Under the pieces are notes generated by a model. That model was not told the DNA's origin, did not search any database, and worked only from the letters and a program-made list of their open reading frames with translations. This document shows positions 16,878 to 24,558 of a stretch of 64,000 bases of DNA, in pieces. Every line of letters begins with the position of its first letter. The first letter of the stretch is position 1. Source of the stretch: Pontimicrobium sp. SW4 (GTDB lineage Bacteria > Bacteroidota > Bacteroidia > Flavobacteriales > Flavobacteriaceae); the NCBI RefSeq assembly GCF_039954625.1, contig NZ_CP157199.1, positions 2,418,001 to 2,482,000 on the forward strand. Direction: 5' to 3'. The translations under genes and the position numbers were made by a program.

Positions 16878-17498
16878 TCATTTTTTATTCTGAGATTCCT
16901 GCTTTCGCAGGAAATGTTCTCTAAGCGTGTCATAAACACCTTCTTGTATTTTCATGTTCTCAGGAATCTCACGCAAGGGCTCAACTTCTTTTAGACTTTC
17001 ATGACATTCCTTTGGCAATTGCTGATACAATGTTGTGCCTTTAGTTTTCCAATCTATCATTTCATCTGTCACTTGTTTCACCACTTTTGCTGGATTGCCA
17101 ACTACTAAACTTCGCTTCGGAATAATGGTTTCTGCTTTTACAAACGCCATTGCTCCAACAATACATTCGTCACCAATTACGGCATCATCCATAATCACAG
17201 TATTCATTCCAACCAATACATTTCTACCAATATTAGCTCCATGAATAATGGCTCCATGGCCTATATGAGCACTTTCTTTTAGCGTGATAGACTTACCAGG
17301 AAACATATGTACTGTGCAATTTTCTTGAACGTTTACTCCATCTTCTAGAATGATTTGTCCCCAATCTCCGCGAATGGCGGCTCCAGGACCTATGTAACAG
17401 TTTTTCCCGATGATGACATTTCCAGTCACTGCAGCCAAAGGATGCACAAAACTACTTTCGTGAACTACTGGTATGTATCCTTTGAAACTGTAAATCAT
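16878..17498 (-). CDS. paaY: PaaY-type hexapeptide-repeat protein
   Basis: A 206-residue left-handed beta-helix protein of the gamma-carbonic anhydrase/PaaY family: repeated hexapeptides such as VIIGKNCYIGPGAAIRGDWG and zinc-ligand histidines in ENCTVHMFPG and HIGHGAIIHG. PaaY is reported to act as a thioesterase that relieves the phenylacetate pathway of dead-end CoA products. Its ATG overlaps the TGA of the hydratase gene. The last residues (about LRKQESQNKK) are translated from palindrome P4, so the natural C-terminus appears to have been replaced or extended by the repeat. Confidence 0.88.
   Translation of the reverse strand: MIYSFKGYIPVVHESSFVHPLAAVTGNVIIGKNCYIGPGAAIRGDWGQIILEDGVNVQENCTVHMFPGKSITLKESAHIGHGAIIHGANIGRNVLVGMNTVIMDDAVIGDECIVGAMAFVKAETIIPKRSLVVGNPAKVVKQVTDEMIDWKTKGTTLYQQLPKECHESLKEVEPLREIPENMKIQEGVYDTLREHFLRKQESQNKK
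16896..16913. repeat. REP-like palindrome (P4) inside the 3' end of paaY
   Basis: TTCCTGC-TTTC-GCAGGAA, 7-base perfect arms with the same TTTC loop as P3 and P6. It is read as the C-terminal residues of paaY. Confidence 0.8.
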
Positions 17499-18244
17499 TT
17501 ATACTTTTTTAATGTTTCTTTTGTAAAATCACTTAATACTAATCGGCCACTAATTTTTGCTCGTTGAATTAGTAATTGATCCCAGTCTTCAGTGCCTCTC
17601 CAAAACATAGTTTTCATTTCGCTCATGGCTTTTGGGTTGTAACTGCAAAGGTTTTTGGCAAAAGTATTAACAGCCTCATCTAATTCTTCAACTGTTTGAT
17701 AAACTTGTGTAAAAAGTCCTTTTTGTTGTGCCCATTCAGCTGAATAAAATGTGTTGGCATCTATGGCAATTTGAGACATTGCACTCAACCCAAGTTTTCT
17801 TTGTACTGCTGGACCAACTACGAAAGGTCCAATACCAACATTCAATTCACTTAATTTTATAGCAGCAAACTTTGTTGCCATACAATAGTCAGTTGCAGAA
17901 GCCAAACCTACTCCTCCTCCAACAGTTTTACCTTGAATACGTCCAACTATAAACTTTGGGCATTTTCGCATGGCGTTAATCACATTAGCAAAACCAGAGA
18001 AAAAAGCTTTTCCCATTTCTTCATTACTAATATCTACAAGCTCTTCAAAACTAGCTCCAGCACAAAAGGTTCTATCTCCACCACTTTTTAGAACAATAAC
18101 TCTAATGCCTTCATCTTCACCAGCTTTAGTAATGGTTCTTGCCAATTCTGTAAGCAAATTTGATGGCAATGAATTATGTGAAGGATGGAAAAACTCTATA
18201 TATCCAACCTTATTTTTAATGTATTGTTTTACGTATGGTTCCAT
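17495..18244 (-). CDS. enoyl-CoA hydratase/isomerase family protein (candidate PaaF role)
   Basis: A 249-residue crotonase-fold protein with the oxyanion-hole region FCAGASFEELVD and GKTVGGGVGLASATDY, then LSELNVGIGPFVVG. The second catalytic Glu (LSEL) is present, but the position of the first Glu of classical hydratases (GGGCEL) is Gly here (GGGVGL), as in methylglutaconyl-CoA hydratase-type members. In this operon it is the best candidate for the hydration of 2,3-dehydroadipyl-CoA, since no other PaaF is seen. Exact substrate is uncertain. Palindrome P5 lies 6 bases upstream of its ATG. Confidence 0.8.
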   Translation of the reverse strand: MEPYVKQYIKNKVGYIEFFHPSHNSLPSNLLTELARTITKAGEDEGIRVIVLKSGGDRTFCAGASFEELVDISNEEMGKAFFSGFANVINAMRKCPKFIVGRIQGKTVGGGVGLASATDYCMATKFAAIKLSELNVGIGPFVVGPAVQRKLGLSAMSQIAIDANTFYSAEWAQQKGLFTQVYQTVEELDEAVNTFAKNLCSYNPKAMSEMKTMFWRGTEDWDQLLIQRAKISGRLVLSDFTKETLKKYK

Positions 18245-18250
18245 GTTTAC

Positions 18251-18268
18251 TTTCCGCGAATGCGGAAA
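18251..18268. repeat. REP-like palindrome (P5)
   Basis: TTTCCGC-GAAT-GCGGAAA, 7-base perfect arms. It lies between the GIY-YIG copy 2 stop (18287) and the hydratase start codon (18244), mirroring the position of P2 relative to copy 1 and E2. Confidence 0.75.
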
Positions 18269-18286
18269 TCTTTTTATTGTTAAACT

Positions 18287-18574
18287 TTATTTTAATTTTT
18301 TATACAAATCCTTCCAATAAGGATTTGTTTTTTCAATTAATTCAACTTTCCAAGCCCTATTCCATTTCTTCATCTGCTTTTCTCTTAATTCAGATTCAAT
18401 TTCGTTATTATATTCTTCAAAATAAACAAGCTTATCTAAATTATATCTTGCTGAAAATGTGTTTGGATGTGCTTTAGTTTTATGTTGATATATTCTTGTT
18501 TTTAATCTTTTTGTACTTCCTATATATAAAACTCCATTTGGTTTATTCGTTACTATATATACATAATACTTCAA
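18287..18574 (-). CDS. small GIY-YIG nuclease-family protein (copy 2)
   Basis: A GIY-YIG single-domain protein of about 96 residues from a TTG at 18574; the open frame runs on to another TTG at 18625 through palindrome P6, and no ATG precedes the domain. Core motifs YYVYIVTNKPNGVLYIG, Arg in KTRIYQH and Glu in LVYFEEY are intact. It resembles copy 1 closely in sequence and in setting (inside the operon, same strand, a palindrome at each end). Lack of an ATG suggests either weak translation from TTG or early decay. Function and target are unknown. Confidence 0.75.
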   Translation of the reverse strand: MKYYVYIVTNKPNGVLYIGSTKRLKTRIYQHKTKAHPNTFSARYNLDKLVYFEEYNNEIESELREKQMKKWNRAWKVELIEKTNPYWKDLYKKLK

Positions 18575-18591
18575 TTTGTTTGTTTTAAAAG

Positions 18592-18611
18592 ATTCCCACT
18601 TTCGTGGGAAT
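18592..18611. repeat. REP-like palindrome (P6)
   Basis: ATTCCCAC-TTTC-GTGGGAAT, perfect 8-base arms. The arms differ from those of P2 and P4 (CCTGC to CCCAC) with both sides changed together, so the hairpin is kept while the sequence drifts. Confidence 0.85.
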
Positions 18612-18654
18612 TTCGAGCAATTCAATTTACTATAACAAATTGAATTGCTCGAAA
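18611..18654. repeat. 18-bp perfect inverted repeat over the paaZ stop
   Basis: The arm at 18611-18628 (TTTCGAGCAATTCAATTT) is the exact reverse complement of 18637-18654, separated by ACTATAAC. The right arm encodes the last residues of the paaZ fusion (HFEQFNL). Read on the minus strand it makes a strong hairpin at the stop codon, immediately followed by the P6 hairpin. Confidence 0.85.
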
Positions 18655-21125
18655 TGATGATTTAAATGTTTCCTATCTAATAAATACCATTCATATCTAT
18701 TCATTTCTCCAAAGACAGTATTCTTTAATACCGCATCGGGATTTTCTTTAAAGAAATCGAGATATTCTTGTCTGCTTTCAAGCATTTTTAATTTAGCCTC
18801 TACTAAATCTTTATGCTTTAATTCATTTATTTTAGATTCTTCCGCTAGAGGGAACATATGTTCTCTTGGCATTTTATGATAATTATAAAGTGAATTGTGC
18901 ACTTTATCTAGTATTTTTTCAGGTGTATTTATTTCAAAATTTTGATTTTGACCAGACGCAATTTTGTACGTATATTCAAGGTGTTCTAGCATATGTTGAG
19001 GAGACATGGTTCCCCATTTTGGTTTGGATTCTGCTGATAATTTCGCCAAGCATTCTAGGATTATTTCATTAGTCATCTCTACAAAAACATCTTGTTTCTT
19101 CTGAACCATTGTTAATACAGTTGCCACAGCTACTAGTTCATCATGAGCATCAAAAACCTCAGCAAACCACTTTACAATACCGCTTGGATGTTCAGCACCA
19201 TTCACATCTCTGTCAATTTTCTGTTTACACGTTAATCGCACATAAATAGTGTCATTATGATAAAGTGGTCTAAGGAATCTACATTCTTCCAATCCATAAT
19301 TGGCAGACACAGGACCTTTATTTGGATAAACAAACAATCCAGCTGCCGCTGCTAGAATGAAATAGCCATGAGCAGTTCGTTTTTCAAAAATACTTCCATC
19401 TAACGATGTAATATCTGTATGAGCATAAAAGTGATCCCAAGTAAGATTTGAGAAATTTATTATATCTGAATCTGTTAACGTACGCTTATGAGTTTTCATT
19501 GACATTCCAGGTTGAATGTCTTCCCAATGATATTTAAAAGGATGTTGTTCTGCTTCTTTATAAGCACCTCCTGGCTGATAAATACCTGTGATTTCAGTTA
19601 AGGTTGTAGGACTTCCTTGAATTGCCGTTCGTTGTAAGTAGTGTTTGACACCTCGCATTCCGCCCATTTCTTCACCACCTCCAGCTCGACCAGGACCACC
19701 ATGAACTAAAGTTGGTAAAGGTGAACCATGACCTGTGCTTTCTTTTGCGTTTTCTCTGTTCAACACTAAAATACGTCCATGATGACTTGCTGCATTGACA
19801 ACATAATCTTTGGCAATGCTATCGTTATTCGTAATGATTGAAGATACCAAAGAGCCTTTCCCCATTTGAGATAAAGTAACAGCTTCTTCTAGCGTTTTAT
19901 AAGGCATTATGGTACTTACTGGACCAAAGGCTTCACGTTCGTGAACCGCTAAATTATCAAATGGATGGTCTTCTCTTAAAAGAATAGGACTGATAAACGC
20001 TCCTTTTTTAGCATCTGCTCCAATGGTTTCAATCTTATCAAGGTTTCCATAGACGATTTTAGCCTTTTTGGCAATATCAGAAACACTATTTCGCACTTCC
20101 TCAACTTGTTCTTTGCTAATCAGAGAACCCATTCTAACTTCTTTGAGCCTTGGATCACCAATAGTAATTTTATCTAACTCTTTTCCTAAAGCAATCTGTA
20201 CATCTTCAACCAAGTTCTCAGGAACAATGATACGACGAATCGCAGTACATTTTTGTCCTGCTTTTACTGTCATTTCTTTTCTAACTTCTTTAATAAAAAT
20301 ATCAAATTCTGGTGTTCCAGGAACGGCATCTTCACCCAAAATAGACGCATTTAAAGAATCGGCTTCCATGGTAAAAGGCACAGCCTCTTGAATGATTCTA
20401 GGATGCGCTTTTAATAATCTTCCTGTTGCCGCTGAGCCAGTAAACGTAACTACATCTTGAGATTCTACTGTATCTAAAATGGTTTTAACTGTTCCGTTGA
20501 TGATTTGTAAAGCACCTTCAGGTAAAATGCCTGAATTGATTATTTCTCGTGCCACAGCTTCTGCTAAATATGATGATGAAGGAGCAGGTAATACGACTGC
20601 AGGAACTCCAGCCATCCAGTTCACTGCGCATTTTTCTAGCATTCCCCAAACTGGGAAATTGAATGCGTTAATATGGACTGCTACTCCTTTCTTAGGCACC
20701 ATAATGTGATGTGCCATAAAGCGGCCTCCACGAGACAAATCGATTGGATCACCTTCAACATGATACGATTGATTTGGGAATAATTTTCGCAATGATGCAT
20801 TGGCAAACAAATTACCAAAACCACCTTCAATATCAATCCAACTATCCACTTTGGTTGCTCCTGTTCTATAACTTAACTCGTAAAATGCATCTTTCTTTTT
20901 GGTAAGATATAATGCTAATTTTTTTAGCATATTACCTCGCTCTTGAAAGGTCATTTTACGCAATGTTTCTCCTTTATCTCTTCCATATTGTAAAGCATCA
21001 GAAACATTTAGGCCATTAACAGCTGAATTAGCGATGAGTTCTCCTGTAATTGCATCGAATACCGGAATCCCTTTATCTGTTCCCTCTAACCATTGTCCTG
21101 TAATGTAATGTTGTATTTTTTTCAT
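18630..21125 (-). CDS. paaZ: PaaZ: ring-opening hydrolase/aldehyde dehydrogenase with extra DinB-like C-terminal domain
   Basis: An 831-residue fusion. Residues 1-520 form an aldehyde dehydrogenase with Glu254 (FTMEADSLN) and catalytic Cys293 (AGQKCTAI). Residues about 530-680 form a MaoC-type hydratase with Asp564 and His569 (TWDHFYAHT), the hydrolase pair of PaaZ. Together they open the oxepin-CoA ring and oxidise the semialdehyde. PaaZ is normally about 680 residues; here about 150 residues are added, with GTMSPQHMLEHLEYTY and LNHHFEQF, resembling a DinB/DUF1569 four-helix metal-binding domain. The role of the extra domain is unknown. It follows the SDR gene by four bases. Confidence 0.92.
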   Translation of the reverse strand: MKKIQHYITGQWLEGTDKGIPVFDAITGELIANSAVNGLNVSDALQYGRDKGETLRKMTFQERGNMLKKLALYLTKKKDAFYELSYRTGATKVDSWIDIEGGFGNLFANASLRKLFPNQSYHVEGDPIDLSRGGRFMAHHIMVPKKGVAVHINAFNFPVWGMLEKCAVNWMAGVPAVVLPAPSSSYLAEAVAREIINSGILPEGALQIINGTVKTILDTVESQDVVTFTGSAATGRLLKAHPRIIQEAVPFTMEADSLNASILGEDAVPGTPEFDIFIKEVRKEMTVKAGQKCTAIRRIIVPENLVEDVQIALGKELDKITIGDPRLKEVRMGSLISKEQVEEVRNSVSDIAKKAKIVYGNLDKIETIGADAKKGAFISPILLREDHPFDNLAVHEREAFGPVSTIMPYKTLEEAVTLSQMGKGSLVSSIITNNDSIAKDYVVNAASHHGRILVLNRENAKESTGHGSPLPTLVHGGPGRAGGGEEMGGMRGVKHYLQRTAIQGSPTTLTEITGIYQPGGAYKEAEQHPFKYHWEDIQPGMSMKTHKRTLTDSDIINFSNLTWDHFYAHTDITSLDGSIFEKRTAHGYFILAAAAGLFVYPNKGPVSANYGLEECRFLRPLYHNDTIYVRLTCKQKIDRDVNGAEHPSGIVKWFAEVFDAHDELVAVATVLTMVQKKQDVFVEMTNEIILECLAKLSAESKPKWGTMSPQHMLEHLEYTYKIASGQNQNFEINTPEKILDKVHNSLYNYHKMPREHMFPLAEESKINELKHKDLVEAKLKMLESRQEYLDFFKENPDAVLKNTVFGEMNRYEWYLLDRKHLNHHFEQFNLL

Positions 21126-21129
21126 AATG

Positions 21130-21729
21130 TTATGCCATTATTCTTAATATTCTTCCATTTATTTTTCCTTCGACACACTTTACATAACCATCTACAATTT
21201 TATGCATTGGCACAGGCGTATTACCAGGAAAATAGTCTTTATACTTCTCGAATGAATCTTCAACTAAATCAGAGCAAACTACATTGACTCTAATGTTATA
21301 TAATTCCAAAACAACTGCTTTTACAAAACTATGAATGGCTCCATTAACCATTGCTGCACTTGTGGTCATATCAACTGGATCATCTGCTAAAATTCCTGTT
21401 GATAATGTTATAGAACCTCCATGATTTAAATAGTCTTTCCCAATTCTCACCGCATTAACTTGTCCCATCAGTTTGCTTTTGATTCCAATGTAAAAATCAT
21501 CTTCAGATAAATTCTCAAACTTGTCCCATTTGGCATCTCCAGCAATGGCTACGATAGCATCCACTTTTCCAACCACCTCAAACATTGATTTTATAGATTC
21601 TGAATCTGAAAAATTCACTTTTACGTCACCAGAGTTTCGTCCAGCCACAAGTACTTCGTGTTTTTCTGAAAATCTTTCGATGACTTTTTTTCCAATGGTT
21701 CCGTTTCCTCCAATGATTAGTATTTTCAT
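21130..21729 (-). CDS. short-chain dehydrogenase/reductase
   Basis: A 199-residue SDR starting at the ATG of MKILIIGGNGTIGK, one base after the thiolase stop. The nucleotide loop GGNGTIG lies at residues 7-13, and GSITLSTGI plays the part of the strand carrying the catalytic Ser. The usual YxxxK is not evident: the matching stretch reads MTTSAAMVNGAIHSFVKA. It is shorter than most SDRs (about 250) and belongs to an atypical group. Placement between paaJ and paaZ suggests a linked role, but the reaction is unknown. Confidence 0.75.
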   Translation of the reverse strand: MKILIIGGNGTIGKKVIERFSEKHEVLVAGRNSGDVKVNFSDSESIKSMFEVVGKVDAIVAIAGDAKWDKFENLSEDDFYIGIKSKLMGQVNAVRIGKDYLNHGGSITLSTGILADDPVDMTTSAAMVNGAIHSFVKAVVLELYNIRVNVVCSDLVEDSFEKYKDYFPGNTPVPMHKIVDGYVKCVEGKINGRILRIMA

Positions 21730-21730
21730 C

Positions 21731-22939
21731 TTAAACGCGTTCAATTATTGCTGCATATCCTTGACCTACGCCAATACACATGGTTATTAAGGCATAACGT
21801 TTTTGCTGTTCATGAAGCTCTAAAGCCGCCGAATAGGCAATTCTCGTTCCAGTGACACCAAGAGGATGACCTATTGCGATGGATCCTCCATTTGGATTTA
21901 ATCTTGGATCATCATCTACTAAACCCCAAGCTCTTGTGCAAGCTAAAGCTTGAGCCGCAAACGCTTCGTTCAATTCGATAATATCCATATCACTCATGGT
22001 TAAGCCAGCTTTTGCCAAGGCTTTATTTGAGGCCTCTACTGGACCAATTCCCATGATTCTAGGTTCTACACCAACCACAGCAGAACTTACAATTCGGGCT
22101 AATGGTTTTAGATTATATTTTTTTACAGCATCTTCTGATGCAATGATTGTTGCTGCTGCTCCATCATTTAAGCCTGATGAATTACCAGCTGTGACACTTC
22201 CTCCTTCTGCTTTAAAAGCACCTCTTAATTTTGCTAAAACGTCTAAACTAGTATTAGGCTTAACAAACTCATCCTTTGAAAATAGGATTGGATCTTTTTT
22301 ACGTTGTGGAATTTCAACCGTTACAATTTCTTTAGCCAATCGACCATTTTCTTGAGCTTTCGAAGCTTTCATTTGGCTCCAATAGGCAAACTTGTCTTGA
22401 TCTTCTCGAGAGATGTTGTATTTCTCCACCAAATTTTCAGCAGTATTTCCCATGCCATCTGTTCCATACATTTTTTGCATTTTTGGATTGATGAATCGCC
22501 ATCCAAAACTGGAATCATACATTTTTGAATCAGTTCCAAATCCTGTTGATGGTTTCGCGATGACGTATGGTCCACGCGTCATATTCTCTACTCCTCCTGC
22601 TATAAACACATCGCCATCACCAGATTTAATTGCACGATTGGCATTAATGATTGTTGATAGTCCAGAGCTACATAAACGATTTACAGTTTCTCCAGGAACA
22701 GAATATGGTAATCCTGCCAATAAAGACGCCATTCTCGCTACGTTACGATTATCTTCTCCAGCTTGATTGGCGCAACCTAAAATAACATCGTCATAGGCTT
22801 CCTTTGGGATGTTTGGATTTCGTTTTACAATTTCTTCAATGACCAAAGCTGCTAAATCGTCTGTTCGGACTGCTGATAATGTGCCTTGATAACTTCCTAT
22901 AGGAGTACGAACTCCAGCTATGATGTATGCTTCTTTCAT
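21731..22939 (-). CDS. paaJ: acetyl-CoA acyltransferase, PaaJ-type 3-oxoadipyl-CoA thiolase
   Basis: A 402-residue thiolase from the ATG of MKEAYIIAGVRTPIG. The acylated Cys lies in VNRLCSSGLSTI, and the C-terminal signatures NEAFAAQALA, GGSIAIGHPLG and CIGVGQG hold the other catalytic His and Cys. It cleaves 3-oxoadipyl-CoA to succinyl-CoA and acetyl-CoA, the end of the phenylacetate pathway, and may also act on the earlier dehydroadipyl intermediate. In-frame codons upstream of this ATG are not conserved-looking. It is the only thiolase in the operon. Confidence 0.9.
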   Translation of the reverse strand: MKEAYIIAGVRTPIGSYQGTLSAVRTDDLAALVIEEIVKRNPNIPKEAYDDVILGCANQAGEDNRNVARMASLLAGLPYSVPGETVNRLCSSGLSTIINANRAIKSGDGDVFIAGGVENMTRGPYVIAKPSTGFGTDSKMYDSSFGWRFINPKMQKMYGTDGMGNTAENLVEKYNISREDQDKFAYWSQMKASKAQENGRLAKEIVTVEIPQRKKDPILFSKDEFVKPNTSLDVLAKLRGAFKAEGGSVTAGNSSGLNDGAAATIIASEDAVKKYNLKPLARIVSSAVVGVEPRIMGIGPVEASNKALAKAGLTMSDMDIIELNEAFAAQALACTRAWGLVDDDPRLNPNGGSIAIGHPLGVTGTRIAYSAALELHEQQKRYALITMCIGVGQGYAAIIERV

Positions 22940-22987
22940 TTGGTATCTTCTATTTTCATTAATGGTCAAATGTAATCTTCGATTTCA

Positions 22988-23395
22988 TTATTCTTCCCAA
23001 TCTTTTTGAGTGCGATACACGACACCTTTAAAAAGTGCTACTAGTTCATCTCCTCGTTTGACTTCAATCACATTGAAGCCTAATTTATTATTCACTTTTT
23101 CTATCACTGATTCGGCAACTAAATAATCGCCTTCGTTTAATGCTTCGATATGATTAATACTTGTTTCAATAGACACAGCATATTTACCATGGGTATTTGC
23201 AGCAAAGCCGAAAGCTGTATCTGCTAAGGTATAACTGATGCCTCCATGTGCATAATTCATACTATTGAGCATTTCTTTTCTAATGGTCATGGCAACTTTA
23301 CAGCGACCTAATTCACATTCTACGATCTTAATTCCCATCCATTGACTGAAAGCGTCTTGAGATAACATTTTATATGGAATAGCTTCGCCGTTCAT
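22988..23395 (-). CDS. paaI: PaaI hotdog-fold thioesterase
   Basis: A 135-residue 4HBT thioesterase with the PaaI signature NYAHGGISYTLADTAFGFAANT, holding the Asn/His/Gly cluster and the catalytic Asp of the helix. It hydrolyses phenylacetyl-CoA-type ring-hydroxylated dead-end thioesters, freeing coenzyme A. Length is typical. Its ATG overlaps the paaH stop by one base, so the two are co-translated. A 48-base gap separates it from paaJ. Confidence 0.93.
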   Translation of the reverse strand: MNGEAIPYKMLSQDAFSQWMGIKIVECELGRCKVAMTIRKEMLNSMNYAHGGISYTLADTAFGFAANTHGKYAVSIETSINHIEALNEGDYLVAESVIEKVNNKLGFNVIEVKRGDELVALFKGVVYRTQKDWEE

Positions 23396-24549
23396 TAAAA
23401 GAATGTTTTGTTTTCTTTATTCATTTTTCGTAATAATGGACTGCAACGATATCTGTCCTCGTGATATTCGTTATATAATTCATCCATTTTCGTCACACAC
23501 CAATCTATTCCTTTTTCATCAGCCCAAGCTAATAGTCCTTTTGGGTAATTAACGCCTTTGGTCATGGCATTGTCAATATCTTCAGCTGAAGCAATATTTA
23601 AAAACAAGGCTTCTGCTGCTTCGTTGATGAGCATGATTAAAACACGATTAAAAACATTCTTAGCTAACTCTTTATCTTCTTTTGGATTCGGTTTGGATAT
23701 ACCTTCCGAATAATCGTAATATCCTTTACCAGATTTTCGACCTAAATAGCCTGCTTCTGCAAAACGTTTTTGAGTGAAGGCTGGTTTATATCTTGGATCA
23801 AAATAAAATGCAGTAAATACAGTTTCGGTTACTGTGTAATTGATATCATTACCAATAAAATCCATTAATTCAAATGGTCCCATCCTGAATCCACCTAAAG
23901 TTTTCAAACTCCAATCAATGGTGGCAAAATCAGCAATCCCTTCTTCATAAATTCTTAAGGATTCTCCGTAAAAAGGTCTTGCCACACGATTAACAATAAA
24001 ACCTGGAGTATCTTTTGCGACTGCAACTGTTTTTTTCCAATCTTTAATAATTTGAACTGATTTATCTAATGTTACTTTTGATGTTTGAATTGCAGGAATG
24101 ACTTCAACTAACTCCATTAAAGGTGCAGGATTGAAAAAGTGTATACCAATGCAGCGATCAGGCTTTTGTAAAGAAGCTGCAATAGAAGCAATTGACAAAC
24201 TTGAAGTGTTAGAAGCAATGATACAATCGTCAGACACATAACCTTCTAATTCCAAAAAAACTTGTTTCTTAATCTCTAAATTTTCAACAATAGCCTCGAT
24301 AGTTAAGTCGGCATCAGATAAGTTATTTAAGCTGTTGACATACTCAATATTACTTTGAATTCTATTCTTCTCTTTTTCATCTATGCGTCCTTTTTCAATA
24401 AGCCGATTCAGTATTTTATCTAAAGCCGTTTTAGCTTTATCTAATGCTGTAGTGTTTGTGTCGTACAATTTCACTTTACAACCAGAAGTTGCAGCAACTT
24501 GTGCAATGCCGCTTCCCATTGTTCCAGAACCAATAATTCCTACGTTCAT
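23395..24549 (-). CDS. paaH: 3-hydroxyacyl-CoA dehydrogenase PaaH
   Basis: A 384-residue two-domain dehydrogenase: N-terminal NAD-binding GSGTMGSGIAQVAA (residues 7-20), catalytic His in CIGIHFFNPAPLMELVEV, then two copies of the C-terminal helical domain (FMG.PF-like GGFRMGPFELMDFIG and the region near KGVNYPKGLLAW). It oxidises 3-hydroxyadipyl-CoA to 3-oxoadipyl-CoA. It is shorter than E. coli PaaH (475) but of the usual Bacteroidota length. It starts 9 bases after the dehydratase-like gene and overlaps paaI. Confidence 0.93.
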   Translation of the reverse strand: MNVGIIGSGTMGSGIAQVAATSGCKVKLYDTNTTALDKAKTALDKILNRLIEKGRIDEKEKNRIQSNIEYVNSLNNLSDADLTIEAIVENLEIKKQVFLELEGYVSDDCIIASNTSSLSIASIAASLQKPDRCIGIHFFNPAPLMELVEVIPAIQTSKVTLDKSVQIIKDWKKTVAVAKDTPGFIVNRVARPFYGESLRIYEEGIADFATIDWSLKTLGGFRMGPFELMDFIGNDINYTVTETVFTAFYFDPRYKPAFTQKRFAEAGYLGRKSGKGYYDYSEGISKPNPKEDKELAKNVFNRVLIMLINEAAEALFLNIASAEDIDNAMTKGVNYPKGLLAWADEKGIDWCVTKMDELYNEYHEDRYRCSPLLRKMNKENKTFF

Positions 24550-24558
24550 ATTTTTGAT

